NCBI GenBank assembly: GCA_017941635.1
Contig: JAGAVZ010000004.1
Coordinates: 1 to 33,652 of the forward strand
Direction of reading: 5' to 3'
DNA from: Cellulosilyticum sp.
GTDB taxonomy: Bacteria; Bacillota; Clostridia; Lachnospirales; Cellulosilyticaceae
DNA: 33,652 bases
Shown: positions 11,463-18,367 of the stretch, piece by piece
Layout: the number at the start of each line of letters is the position of its first letter
Position numbering within the stretch: the first letter of the stretch is position 1
The notes under the pieces: generated by a model
What the model was told of the DNA's origin: nothing
Seen by the model: the letters and a program-made list of their open reading frames with translations, nothing else
Database searches by the model: none
Program-made: the position numbers and the translations under genes

Positions 11463-12028
11463 AGGTTACCTCCTGATGTTATAAGCGTTTTTAGTTTATT
11501 TTTACTACGATAGAGGTTGTTGACAATGCTTTTAGTTGGAACGCCTAAATCTTTAGCAATATGTGAAGGCTTTTCGCCACCAATATATCTTCTAAGTAAA
11601 ATTTCTCTATCCTCGGGAGAGAGAATATCTAATATTTTATATAGATCTTCATATTCATATTGAGCAAAGATTGGACTAGTGCCTAGATTGAAATAGGAAG
11701 AACCGTTATCCTCGGAAGTAAGAGAGTCTAAAGGAATATGTAAGTCTTCTGATTTACTAAGTTTTCGATAACAATCTAATGCCTTACTTTTGGCAATAAG
11801 ACAAAGGTAATTTTTAAGCGTTCCTTTTCGCGAATTAAAATAGTCTGGGTGTTGCCAAAGATAAATAAAAACATCAGCCACACATTCTTCAATATCTTCC
11901 GTACTGCCCTTATCTCTTAGGATATTTTGAACAACATAGAAAAGTAAGGGGCTATAGTTATTAATTGTGTCATGAATTTTATTGGTATCATGTGCTTTAA
12001 AAGCTTTTATAATTTGAGCATCATTCAT
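11459..12028 (-). CDS. ECF-type RNA polymerase sigma factor
   Basis: A 189-residue group-4 sigma factor of a different subfamily from the one at 5803. Region 2 holds DIEECVADVFIYLWQ and LKNYLCLIAKSKALDCYRK; region 4 holds LDILSPEDREILLRRYI and the HTH GEKPSHIAKDLGVPTKSIVNNLYRSKNKL. GAAAGGA lies 9 bases before the ATG on the minus strand. It is first in a two-gene operon with its anti-sigma partner. A TAAC-N15-CGTT element about 33 bases upstream resembles an autoregulated ECF promoter. The gene is divergent from the GH95 relic and GH31 gene. Confidence 0.88.
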   Translation of the reverse strand: MNDAQIIKAFKAHDTNKIHDTINNYSPLLFYVVQNILRDKGSTEDIEECVADVFIYLWQHPDYFNSRKGTLKNYLCLIAKSKALDCYRKLSKSEDLHIPLDSLTSEDNGSSYFNLGTSPIFAQYEYEDLYKILDILSPEDREILLRRYIGGEKPSHIAKDLGVPTKSIVNNLYRSKNKLKTLITSGGNL

Positions 12029-12057
12029 TTATAAGTATCCTTTCTGCAAGAATTTAG

Positions 12058-12083
12058 TGTAACGTTACATATATAATACGTTA
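12058..12083. promoter_or_regulatory. Symmetric ECF-promoter-like element / palindrome
   Basis: The 12-base perfect palindrome TGTAACGTTACA (12058-12069) overlaps a larger inverted repeat, TAACG (12060-12064), 14 bases, CGTTA (12079-12083). Read on either strand this gives TAAC-N15-CGTT, close to the AAC-N16-CGT pattern of ECF sigma promoters. On the minus strand it would start transcription near 12054, about 26 bases before the sigma start codon and upstream of its ribosome binding site. On the plus strand it points at the GH95 relic. It could alternatively be an operator. Confidence 0.5.
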
Positions 12084-12256
12084 GAAAACTAAAAAAATCT
12101 TTTTTAAAATATATAAATTGATTTAATTTTCGGTATACAGTTCAATGTAGAGAAGAGGCAGTAAATAAAAATATGTTAAAAATAAAACAATAATTGTCTC
12201 AATATTCTAACTAATATATCATTGGAATTATAAATTGTTTTATAAGGGGGAATTGG

Positions 12257-12600
12257 ATGTTAGATTAAGTGCTCTGGTATAACAGACCAGCGAATAAGTG
12301 GGATGAAGCACTACCTATTGGAAATGGGTCTTTAGGTGGTATGATATTTGGTAATATTAATAAAGAGTATATCCAGCTTAATGAAGAAAGCCTTTGATAT
12401 GGAGGTTATAGGGATAGGCATAATCCAGATGCAAAAAATGAGTAGGAATGAAAGTAGCATATTGCTCACTGGGAAGAATGGTCATCCAGATGGGGTAGAC
12501 TATGATAGAAAACAAGTTAGTTCATAGCGAATGATAAAGGGAGTATACGCATTTTTGCGACACTCTTTCTATTTGTAGAGTATTCATCTTTATGGTGAAT
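12257..12600 (+). pseudogene. GH95 family (alpha-L-fucosidase-like) relic
   Basis: From an ATG at 12257, preceded by AAGGGGG, the frame reads M-L-D-stop-V, then LWYNRPANKWDEALPIGNG, SLGGMIFGN and IQLNEESL-stop-YGGYRDRHNPDAK-NE-stop. This is the characteristic N-terminus of GH95 enzymes. In-frame stops are TAA (12266), TGA (12395, where the family has the Trp of SLWYGG) and TAG (12443). A second piece (about 12468-12600, with a frameshift) gives LTGKNGHPDGVDY, ANDKGSIR and LFVEY, resembling the end of the GH95 N-domain, so roughly 150 or more codons between the pieces are lost. The catalytic domain is absent. Bases 12601-12780 hold no gene. The ancestor probably removed alpha-fucose from xyloglucan-like glycans. 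Confidence 0.85.
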
Positions 12601-12780
12601 GAGTGTGAAAATATAAGCTAGAAGAAAATCTAAAAAATTAAGAAGAAATACTACATGAATTAGAAAAGATATGACATGGTGTAACTTTATAAAACTAGAT
12701 AAAATAAAAAAGTAATACTTATGAGAGTAAAGGTAAATATCATAAATAGGAAAAATTATATTTGATGGGAGTGGATTAGT

Positions 12781-15135
12781 ATGAAATTTAGTAATGGATG
12801 TTGGCTTAATCAACTAGGTCTTGAAGTATCTAGTCCAAAAGAAGTTTTTGAAGTAAACAAAAAAGAAAAAAGTGTAGAGATTATTACACCTTGTCAATTT
12901 ATTAATACAAGAGGAGATACATTAAGTGGCCCAGTTTTAACGTATGAAATTTCCTCTCCACTAAAAGATGTGTTTAAAGTACGTATCAGTCACTATAAGG
13001 GTGGGAAGGTAAAAGAACCAAATTTTAAATTACATACAGAAGAACAACCAATAGAAGTAGTAAGAAATGCAAATGGGATAGAAGTTATAAGTGGAGAAAT
13101 GAGCCTTGTTATGAAAAATGATAAGGAATTTGAGATGACTGTTTCTAGAGCTGGTAAATATTTAACTTCTAGTAGGGGAAAAAGTGCAGCGTATATTAAA
13201 TCTTATGATACTGAATTTCTAAATGAAAACGTAGATTCTGCCTATATGAGAGAACAATTAGGCCTATCAGTAGACGAACTTATTTATGGTTTAGGAGAGC
13301 GTTTCACACCATTTGTAAAGAATGGTCAAACAATAGAGACATGGAATAGTGATGGCGGAACATCTACAGAACAATCTTATAAGAGTATTCCATTTTATAT
13401 TAGTAATAGAGGCTATGGTGTATTTGTAAATCATACAGAAAATGTCTCTTTTGAAGTGGGTTCTGAGAAAGTAACAAAGGTTCAATTTAGTGTACCAGGG
13501 CAAGCGCTTGAATACTATATTATTGCTGGCGATAGAATGAAGGATGTTTTAGTAAACTATACGAATTTAACAGGCAAACCAGCACTTCCACCTGCATGGT
13601 CTTTTGGCCTTTGGCTTACAACTTCATTTACTACAAACTATGATGAAGAAACAGTAACAGGTTTTGTAGATGGAATGGCAGCTAGGGATATTCCTCTTCA
13701 AGTTTTCCATTTTGATTGTTTTTGGATGAAAGGTTTCCACTGGTGTGATTTTACTTGGGATGATGAAGTGTTCCCAGAACCAGTAGCAATGCTTAAACGC
13801 ATGAAAGAGAAAGGACTTAAGATTTGTGTATGGATTAATCCTTACATTGGTCAGGCGTCTAGCTTATTTGATGAAGCAATGGAAAAGGGCTATCTTATCA
13901 AACGAAAAAATGGAGATGTGTGGCAGTTTGATTTATGGCAACCAGGAATGGGTATTGTAGATTTTACTAATCCAGAAGCTTGCAAATGGTATCAAGAAAA
14001 ATTGGCACATTTATTGGATATGGGTGTGGATTGTTTTAAAACAGATTTTGGTGAGAGAATTCCAACTCAAGATATTGCATACTTTAATGGGGCAGAGCCT
14101 ATTAAAATGCACAATTACTATACACAACTTTATAACAAGACAGTATTTGAACTTATCAAGCAAAAGAAAGGTGAGAAAGAAGCCGTTCTCTTTGCTAGGA
14201 GTGCGACAGCTGGTGGTCAAAGTTTCCCTGTTCACTGGGGTGGGGACTGTGAAGCAAACTATGAATCGATGGCAGAGAGTCTTCGAGGTGGATTATCACT
14301 TTGTCTTTCAGGATTTGGTTTCTGGAGTCATGATATAGGTGGATTTGAAAGCACTTCAACAGCCGATGTTTACAAACGTTGGGCAGCCTTTGGTCTTCTT
14401 TCTTCTCACAGCCGTCTGCATGGTAGTTCGTCTTATCGTGTACCATGGTTATACGATGAGGAGTCAGTAGATGTAGTAAGATATTTCTCCAAATTAAAAT
14501 GTCGTCTTATGCCATACCTGTTTAAATCTGCATCTGATACAGCAAAGACAGGTGTATCCACCATGAGAGCTATGATTTTAGAGTTTCAGGATGACCCAAG
14601 TTGTATGTATTTAGACAAACAATATATGTTAGGGGATAATATTTTAGTAGCACCTATTTTTAATGACGAAGGTATCGCAAAATATTATGTACCAGAAGGC
14701 AAATGGACAAATTACCTAACAGATGAAATTATTGAAGGTGGTAGATGGATTAAAGAAAAACATAGCTATTTAAGTATTCCAATGCTCGTAAGACCAAATA
14801 GCCTTATTGCAGTAGGTAACGAGGAAAATAAAGCAGATTATGACTATGCACAAGATGTAAAGATTATGGCATATCAGCTTGAAGAAGGAAAAATGGTACA
14901 AACAGAGGTTATTAATATGGCAGAGGAAAAAGAACTTACAGTAGCTATTTTAAAACAAGATGAAACTATTACAATGCAGTATAAAGGTAGTGGCAAAGAC
15001 TGGACAATGATTCTAAAAGGAATTAGTCAAGTAAGCAGTGTGCAAGGCGCAACATATACAACTGAAACAGATGGTATTCATTTAATGATAAATGGTGCTC
15101 AAGGCAGTGAGGGGACAGTTGTTTGTAGTTTATAG
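12781..15135 (+). CDS. yicI: GH31 alpha-xylosidase (YicI type)
   Basis: A 784-residue glycoside hydrolase of family 31. The nucleophile is Asp422 in KTDFGE and the acid/base Asp489 in HWGGDCEA; both sit a few residues beyond the YicI positions (416 and 482). Other family marks are FHFDCFWMKGFHWCDFTWD, the SHDIGGFE block and SSHSRLHGSSSYR. Length and these motifs fit YicI-like alpha-xylosidases, which remove alpha-1,6-xylose from xyloglucan oligosaccharides, better than alpha-glucosidases. There is no signal peptide, so it acts on imported oligosaccharides in the cytoplasm. A GGGAGTGG box precedes the ATG by about 8 bases. The GH95 relic upstream suggests a former two-enzyme locus. Confidence 0.9.
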   Translation: MKFSNGCWLNQLGLEVSSPKEVFEVNKKEKSVEIITPCQFINTRGDTLSGPVLTYEISSPLKDVFKVRISHYKGGKVKEPNFKLHTEEQPIEVVRNANGIEVISGEMSLVMKNDKEFEMTVSRAGKYLTSSRGKSAAYIKSYDTEFLNENVDSAYMREQLGLSVDELIYGLGERFTPFVKNGQTIETWNSDGGTSTEQSYKSIPFYISNRGYGVFVNHTENVSFEVGSEKVTKVQFSVPGQALEYYIIAGDRMKDVLVNYTNLTGKPALPPAWSFGLWLTTSFTTNYDEETVTGFVDGMAARDIPLQVFHFDCFWMKGFHWCDFTWDDEVFPEPVAMLKRMKEKGLKICVWINPYIGQASSLFDEAMEKGYLIKRKNGDVWQFDLWQPGMGIVDFTNPEACKWYQEKLAHLLDMGVDCFKTDFGERIPTQDIAYFNGAEPIKMHNYYTQLYNKTVFELIKQKKGEKEAVLFARSATAGGQSFPVHWGGDCEANYESMAESLRGGLSLCLSGFGFWSHDIGGFESTSTADVYKRWAAFGLLSSHSRLHGSSSYRVPWLYDEESVDVVRYFSKLKCRLMPYLFKSASDTAKTGVSTMRAMILEFQDDPSCMYLDKQYMLGDNILVAPIFNDEGIAKYYVPEGKWTNYLTDEIIEGGRWIKEKHSYLSIPMLVRPNSLIAVGNEENKADYDYAQDVKIMAYQLEEGKMVQTEVINMAEEKELTVAILKQDETITMQYKGSGKDWTMILKGISQVSSVQGATYTTETDGIHLMINGAQGSEGTVVCSL

Positions 15136-15175
15136 TAAGTAGTTTATATTGTAGTAGTAAAGAGATAGAACAAGA

Positions 15176-15209
15176 GGATTGTAGTATAAGTAGGCTACAG
15201 TCCTTTTTT
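15176..15209 (+). terminator. Terminator of the GH31 gene
   Basis: GGATTGTAG (15176-15184) pairs with CTACAGTCC (15195-15203) with one G-T pair; a TTTTTT run follows. Confidence 0.8.
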
Positions 15210-15593
15210 CTTGCCAGAAGATTGATTAGATAAACTTAAGTAATAGATAATATATTTAGATTGCTATTTATAAAGAAATAAATTGATAAGAAATTATGAT
15301 AAAGATGGCAACAAAGTCGAAAGAATGGTTAATTTTGTCGGAAAGTTCCATGGTATAATTTATGTAGTATATTATAGATGAGTGAATAATGCTTTGCTTA
15401 ATATATTACTGGTTATAGTCGATACATATAATACAAAGAAAGAATTTCTACCATTGGTAGATAATGTTATTGTGAAAATCATAATAATAACTTGAGGAAA
15501 GTTAGTTCAATATAAAATGACATAAAATTAACCTTACATCAGTATGTTGAAAGAATAGAATAAAATAGGGATTGTGAATAGGTAGTGGTTTGA
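15210..15593 (+). promoter_or_regulatory. Long leader with extended -10 promoter and Spo0A-box-like sites
   Basis: There is no gene in this stretch. TGGTATAAT (15351-15359) is an extended -10 element pointing at the DUF2225 gene, giving a leader of about 225 bases. Two near-matches to the Spo0A box TGTCGAA, AGTCGAA (15315-15321) and TGTCGGA (15336-15342), lie just upstream, 21 bases apart. Each has one mismatch, so Spo0A binding is only a suggestion. Confidence 0.4.
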
Positions 15594-16406
15594 GTGATAA
15601 ATATATTTGAAGAATTAAAAGAAATAGGGTTTGAAAACTTAGATAAGGTGGACTTGTTCCCACCGAAGCAAGAGCCGAGCGAAAAAGAAAGAGAAATGAA
15701 TAAGAAGAAGATTAGTATTGAAGAGGTACTATATGATAAATCGTATATATGCCCTGTATGTACTAAGGAATTCAAAGCCAAAGCCATTCGTTCGGGTAAA
15801 AATAGATTATTAACAACAGATTTAGATTTAAAGGCAAATTATGATGTAGTAAATCCATTGTTATATGAATGTATCGTATGTGAAAATTGTGGTTATGCAG
15901 CACTAAGTAAGAATTTTAATATGCTCACAACAAGCCAAATCAGATGGATTAAAGAACAAATTTGTACACGTTATAAGCCACATCATTATCCACCAATTTT
16001 AACAGAAAAAGATGGCGTATTACGTTATAAGTTGGTTTTATTAAATAGTTATGTGAAAAAAGCCAAAGATGGAGAAAAAGGATATATTTGCTTAAAATTA
16101 GCATGGTTGTATCGAGATATGAAAGAAAAGGCACTGGAAGAATTGTTCTTGCAACATGCTTTGACTGGATTTGAAAATGCCTATCAGAATGAGAGATTTC
16201 CAATCTTTGAACTAGGAGAGCTTACGACAGCCTATATTATTGCAGATATTTATAGAAGAATGAAACAGTATGATAAGGCAATGCAATGGATTAGTTTTGT
16301 TGTAGTGGATCGAAGCGTATCTCTTAGATTAAAGACAAAAGCATTGCATCTAAAAGGCGTAATATCTGAAGAGAAAAGAAAAGTTGAAGAAGGTAAGATA
16401 GAATAA
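15594..16406 (+). CDS. DUF2225 family protein
   Basis: A 270-residue protein starting at GTG. This start is chosen because the N-terminus (INIFEELKEIGFENLDKVDLF) matches the usual start of clostridial DUF2225 proteins; the ribosome binding site (AGGTAG-like) is weak. A probable zinc site is formed by CPVC (about 53-56) and CENCGYA, typical of the family. The C-terminal half is helical with a TPR-like character (KGYICLKLAWLYRDM, AYIIADIYRRMKQYDKAMQW). The family has no established biochemical role that I know of. There is no signal peptide, so it is cytoplasmic. It is convergent with the ferredoxin gene. Confidence 0.8.
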   Translation: MINIFEELKEIGFENLDKVDLFPPKQEPSEKEREMNKKKISIEEVLYDKSYICPVCTKEFKAKAIRSGKNRLLTTDLDLKANYDVVNPLLYECIVCENCGYAALSKNFNMLTTSQIRWIKEQICTRYKPHHYPPILTEKDGVLRYKLVLLNSYVKKAKDGEKGYICLKLAWLYRDMKEKALEELFLQHALTGFENAYQNERFPIFELGELTTAYIIADIYRRMKQYDKAMQWISFVVVDRSVSLRLKTKALHLKGVISEEKRKVEEGKIE

Positions 16407-16439
16407 AAATAGGGCAGCATATAAACTGTCCTATTTTTT
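16406..16439. terminator. Bidirectional terminator between DUF2225 and ferredoxin genes
   Basis: A 12-13 bp stem (16406-16417 with 16426-16438, one G-T pair) has a T-run on the plus strand and, from the A-run, one on the minus strand. Confidence 0.85.
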
Positions 16440-16463
16440 GTGTTCAAAATGGAGTACGTAAAA

Positions 16464-16655
16464 CTACTCTACAGTAATGGCTTCTACTGGACAAGAAGCG
16501 GCAGCTTCTTCGGCGTCATCTTGAAGCTCATCAGGTACTTCATTTACAATAGATTTAGCTTTTCCATCATCATCATCCATTGCAAATACATCTGGGCAAA
16601 TAGATGGACAAAGTCCACATCCAATACAAGTATCTTTATCTACATGCGCTTTCAT
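16464..16655 (-). CDS. Single-cluster 4Fe-4S ferredoxin
   Basis: A 63-residue acidic ferredoxin. Cys10, Cys13 and Cys16 (CIGCGLC) with Cys55 (CPVEAI) make one 4Fe-4S cluster. Cys20 (SICP) is the position that belongs to a second cluster in 2x4Fe-4S proteins, but its partners are missing. The CPDVFAMDDDDGKA segment is typical of the monocluster type of Clostridia, Thermotoga and Desulfovibrio. It is a cytoplasmic electron carrier and a plausible acceptor for NifJ. AGGAGG lies about 7 bases upstream on the minus strand, and a TATAAT lies further upstream in the region shared with the divergent transporter. Confidence 0.93.
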   Translation of the reverse strand: MKAHVDKDTCIGCGLCPSICPDVFAMDDDDGKAKSIVNEVPDELQDDAEEAAASCPVEAITVE

Positions 16656-16748
16656 AGGTACCTCCTAAGTAGTTGTAAAATTTACAGAGATAGTATGGAC
16701 AAATTATATAGGAGATTATACCCAATTAGGGTAAAATAAAACTTTTTC

Positions 16749-16777
16749 TTGAAAAAATGATAAATTTCCGATATAGT
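16749..16777 (+). promoter_or_regulatory. Promoter of the DAACS transporter
   Basis: TTGAAA (16749-16754), a 17-base spacer and TATAGT (16772-16777): one mismatch from consensus in each box. It is 28 bases before the start codon, which has AAGGAG in front. Confidence 0.75.
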
Positions 16778-16805
16778 GAATACTAAAAAAGTAAGGAGAT
16801 GAGAA

Positions 16806-18008
16806 ATGAAAAAGCTGAATCTATCAACAAAGATTTTTATTAGTTTGATTCTAGGGATAATATTGGGGGTCGTAATTAAGCAGTTTGAGTTAGTCTTTCT
16901 GTTAGAAAATATTATTCAGCCTATAGGCACAATCTTCTTAAGTTTACTTAAAATGATTATTGTACCATTAGTATTTACAACACTTATTGCAAGTATTACA
17001 AATGTGGGAGATATGAGTAAATTAGGCTTCCTTGGTAAGAAAACGTTAATTTACTATGCATGTACAACGCTTATTGCAGCACTTATTGGGGTTGTATTAG
17101 CAACACTCATTGGCCCAGGTAAAGGCGTAATGGCACCAACAGATGGTTTTGTAGCAGGAGAGCAAGCTACTTTTGCGTCGCTTATTGTTGGGTTAGTACC
17201 AACAAATATCTTTAAAGCATTCGTTGAAGGAAATATGCTTCAAGTTGTTATTGTTGCTATTTTTGTAGGTGTTGCTATTACATTATTAGGTGATGAGGCA
17301 AAACAAGTTAAAGAGTTTAACAATCAATGTGTATCGGTTATTTATAAAATTGTAGAACTTATTATGAAAACAGCTCCAATTGCAGTATTAGCATTAATTG
17401 CTGATGTTATTGCAAATAATGAGACAGGAATCATTTGGACTTTAGTAAAACTTATTATTGTAATTGTTATCGGATGCTTTGCACAATTAGCAGTCTATGC
17501 AGTGAGTGTTAAGGTATTCGGAAAGAAAAATCCAATTCACTTCTACAAAACAATTTTACCAGCACAGGTATTTTCGTTCACAACAGCAAGTAGTGCAGCA
17601 ACACTTCCAATTTCAATGAAGTGTGCAAAAGAAGGTTTAGGTGTATCAGATACAGTAGCAAATTTTGTACTTAATTTAGGATCTACAATCAATATGGACG
17701 GAGGAGCAATTTATCAATCTGCTTGTGCAGTATTTATTGCTCAAATATATGGTGTAGACCTTAGCATTACACAACTAGCAATTATTGTTATTACAGCATC
17801 ATTAGCTTCTGTTGGTGCAGCAGCTATTCCAGGAACAGTAATCGTTATGATGACAATGGTACTTTCTTCAGTAGGATTACCACTTGATGCAATTGCATTA
17901 ATTGCAGGAATCGATAGAATCTTAGATATGTGTACAACATCAGTAAACGTATCAGGTGATATTGCAGCATGTACATTCGTATCTGCAATGGAAAAGGATA
18001 TAGAATAA
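16806..18008 (+). CDS. Sodium/proton:amino acid symporter, DAACS (glutamate transporter) family
   Basis: A 400-residue membrane protein with the glutamate-transporter fold: several N-terminal helices, the HP1 serine-rich tip TASSAATLP, the NMDGG motif (296-300), HP2 GAAAIPG, and the last helix with IDRILDMCTTSVNVSGD (369-385). By alignment to GltPh, Asp374 matches Asp394 (amino-group ligand) and NMDGG matches NMDGT with Thr314 replaced by Gly. The substrate-carboxylate Arg397 is replaced by Thr377, as in neutral amino acid members (ASCT-like). I therefore predict a neutral rather than acidic substrate. It has a good promoter and its own terminator, so it is monocistronic. Confidence 0.88.
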   Translation: MKKLNLSTKIFISLILGIILGVVIKQFELVFLLENIIQPIGTIFLSLLKMIIVPLVFTTLIASITNVGDMSKLGFLGKKTLIYYACTTLIAALIGVVLATLIGPGKGVMAPTDGFVAGEQATFASLIVGLVPTNIFKAFVEGNMLQVVIVAIFVGVAITLLGDEAKQVKEFNNQCVSVIYKIVELIMKTAPIAVLALIADVIANNETGIIWTLVKLIIVIVIGCFAQLAVYAVSVKVFGKKNPIHFYKTILPAQVFSFTTASSAATLPISMKCAKEGLGVSDTVANFVLNLGSTINMDGGAIYQSACAVFIAQIYGVDLSITQLAIIVITASLASVGAAAIPGTVIVMMTMVLSSVGLPLDAIALIAGIDRILDMCTTSVNVSGDIAACTFVSAMEKDIE

Positions 18009-18014
18009 TAGATA

Positions 18015-18065
18015 GGACTTACTTACTCAAAGAGCAATTTGCTCTGAGATAAGTAAGTCTTTTTT
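18015..18065 (+). terminator. Terminator of the DAACS transporter
   Basis: An extended interrupted stem: ACTTACTTA pairs with TAAGTAAGT and an inner AGAGC pairs with GCTCT, ending in six Ts (18060-18065). The rest of the gap to pyk is AT-rich with no gene. Confidence 0.8.
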
Positions 18066-18293
18066 GGCGATTTTTTAGGTAATTTATGGAATAATGCATA
18101 CAAATAAAAACAAAATTTATAGAGTCATTTGTAAAAAAATAACTATAAAAGTTTATAGAAACTCGGTTAAATACGTTAATAAAGTAAAAAATAATAGCAG
18201 AGATATTAAGTACATGTAATTCTAAGTATAAATAAGGATTGTTTAAAAAACTAATATTGTTACATTATAACTATATAAATTGTAACTAGAATA

Positions 18294-18302
18294 TGATATA
18301 AT
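18294..18302 (+). promoter_or_regulatory. Extended -10 promoter of pyk
   Basis: TGATATAAT is a perfect extended -10 (TGnTATAAT); no good -35 box is visible. Transcription would begin near 18309, only about 5 bases before the ATG at 18314, which argues that the true pyk start is the later ATG at 18368. Confidence 0.6.
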
Positions 18303-18367
18303 AGGCACGAAAAATGTCGAGAAAGATATCACATCGCAAATCTTACAAGGAGACTAGAAAGATAAAT

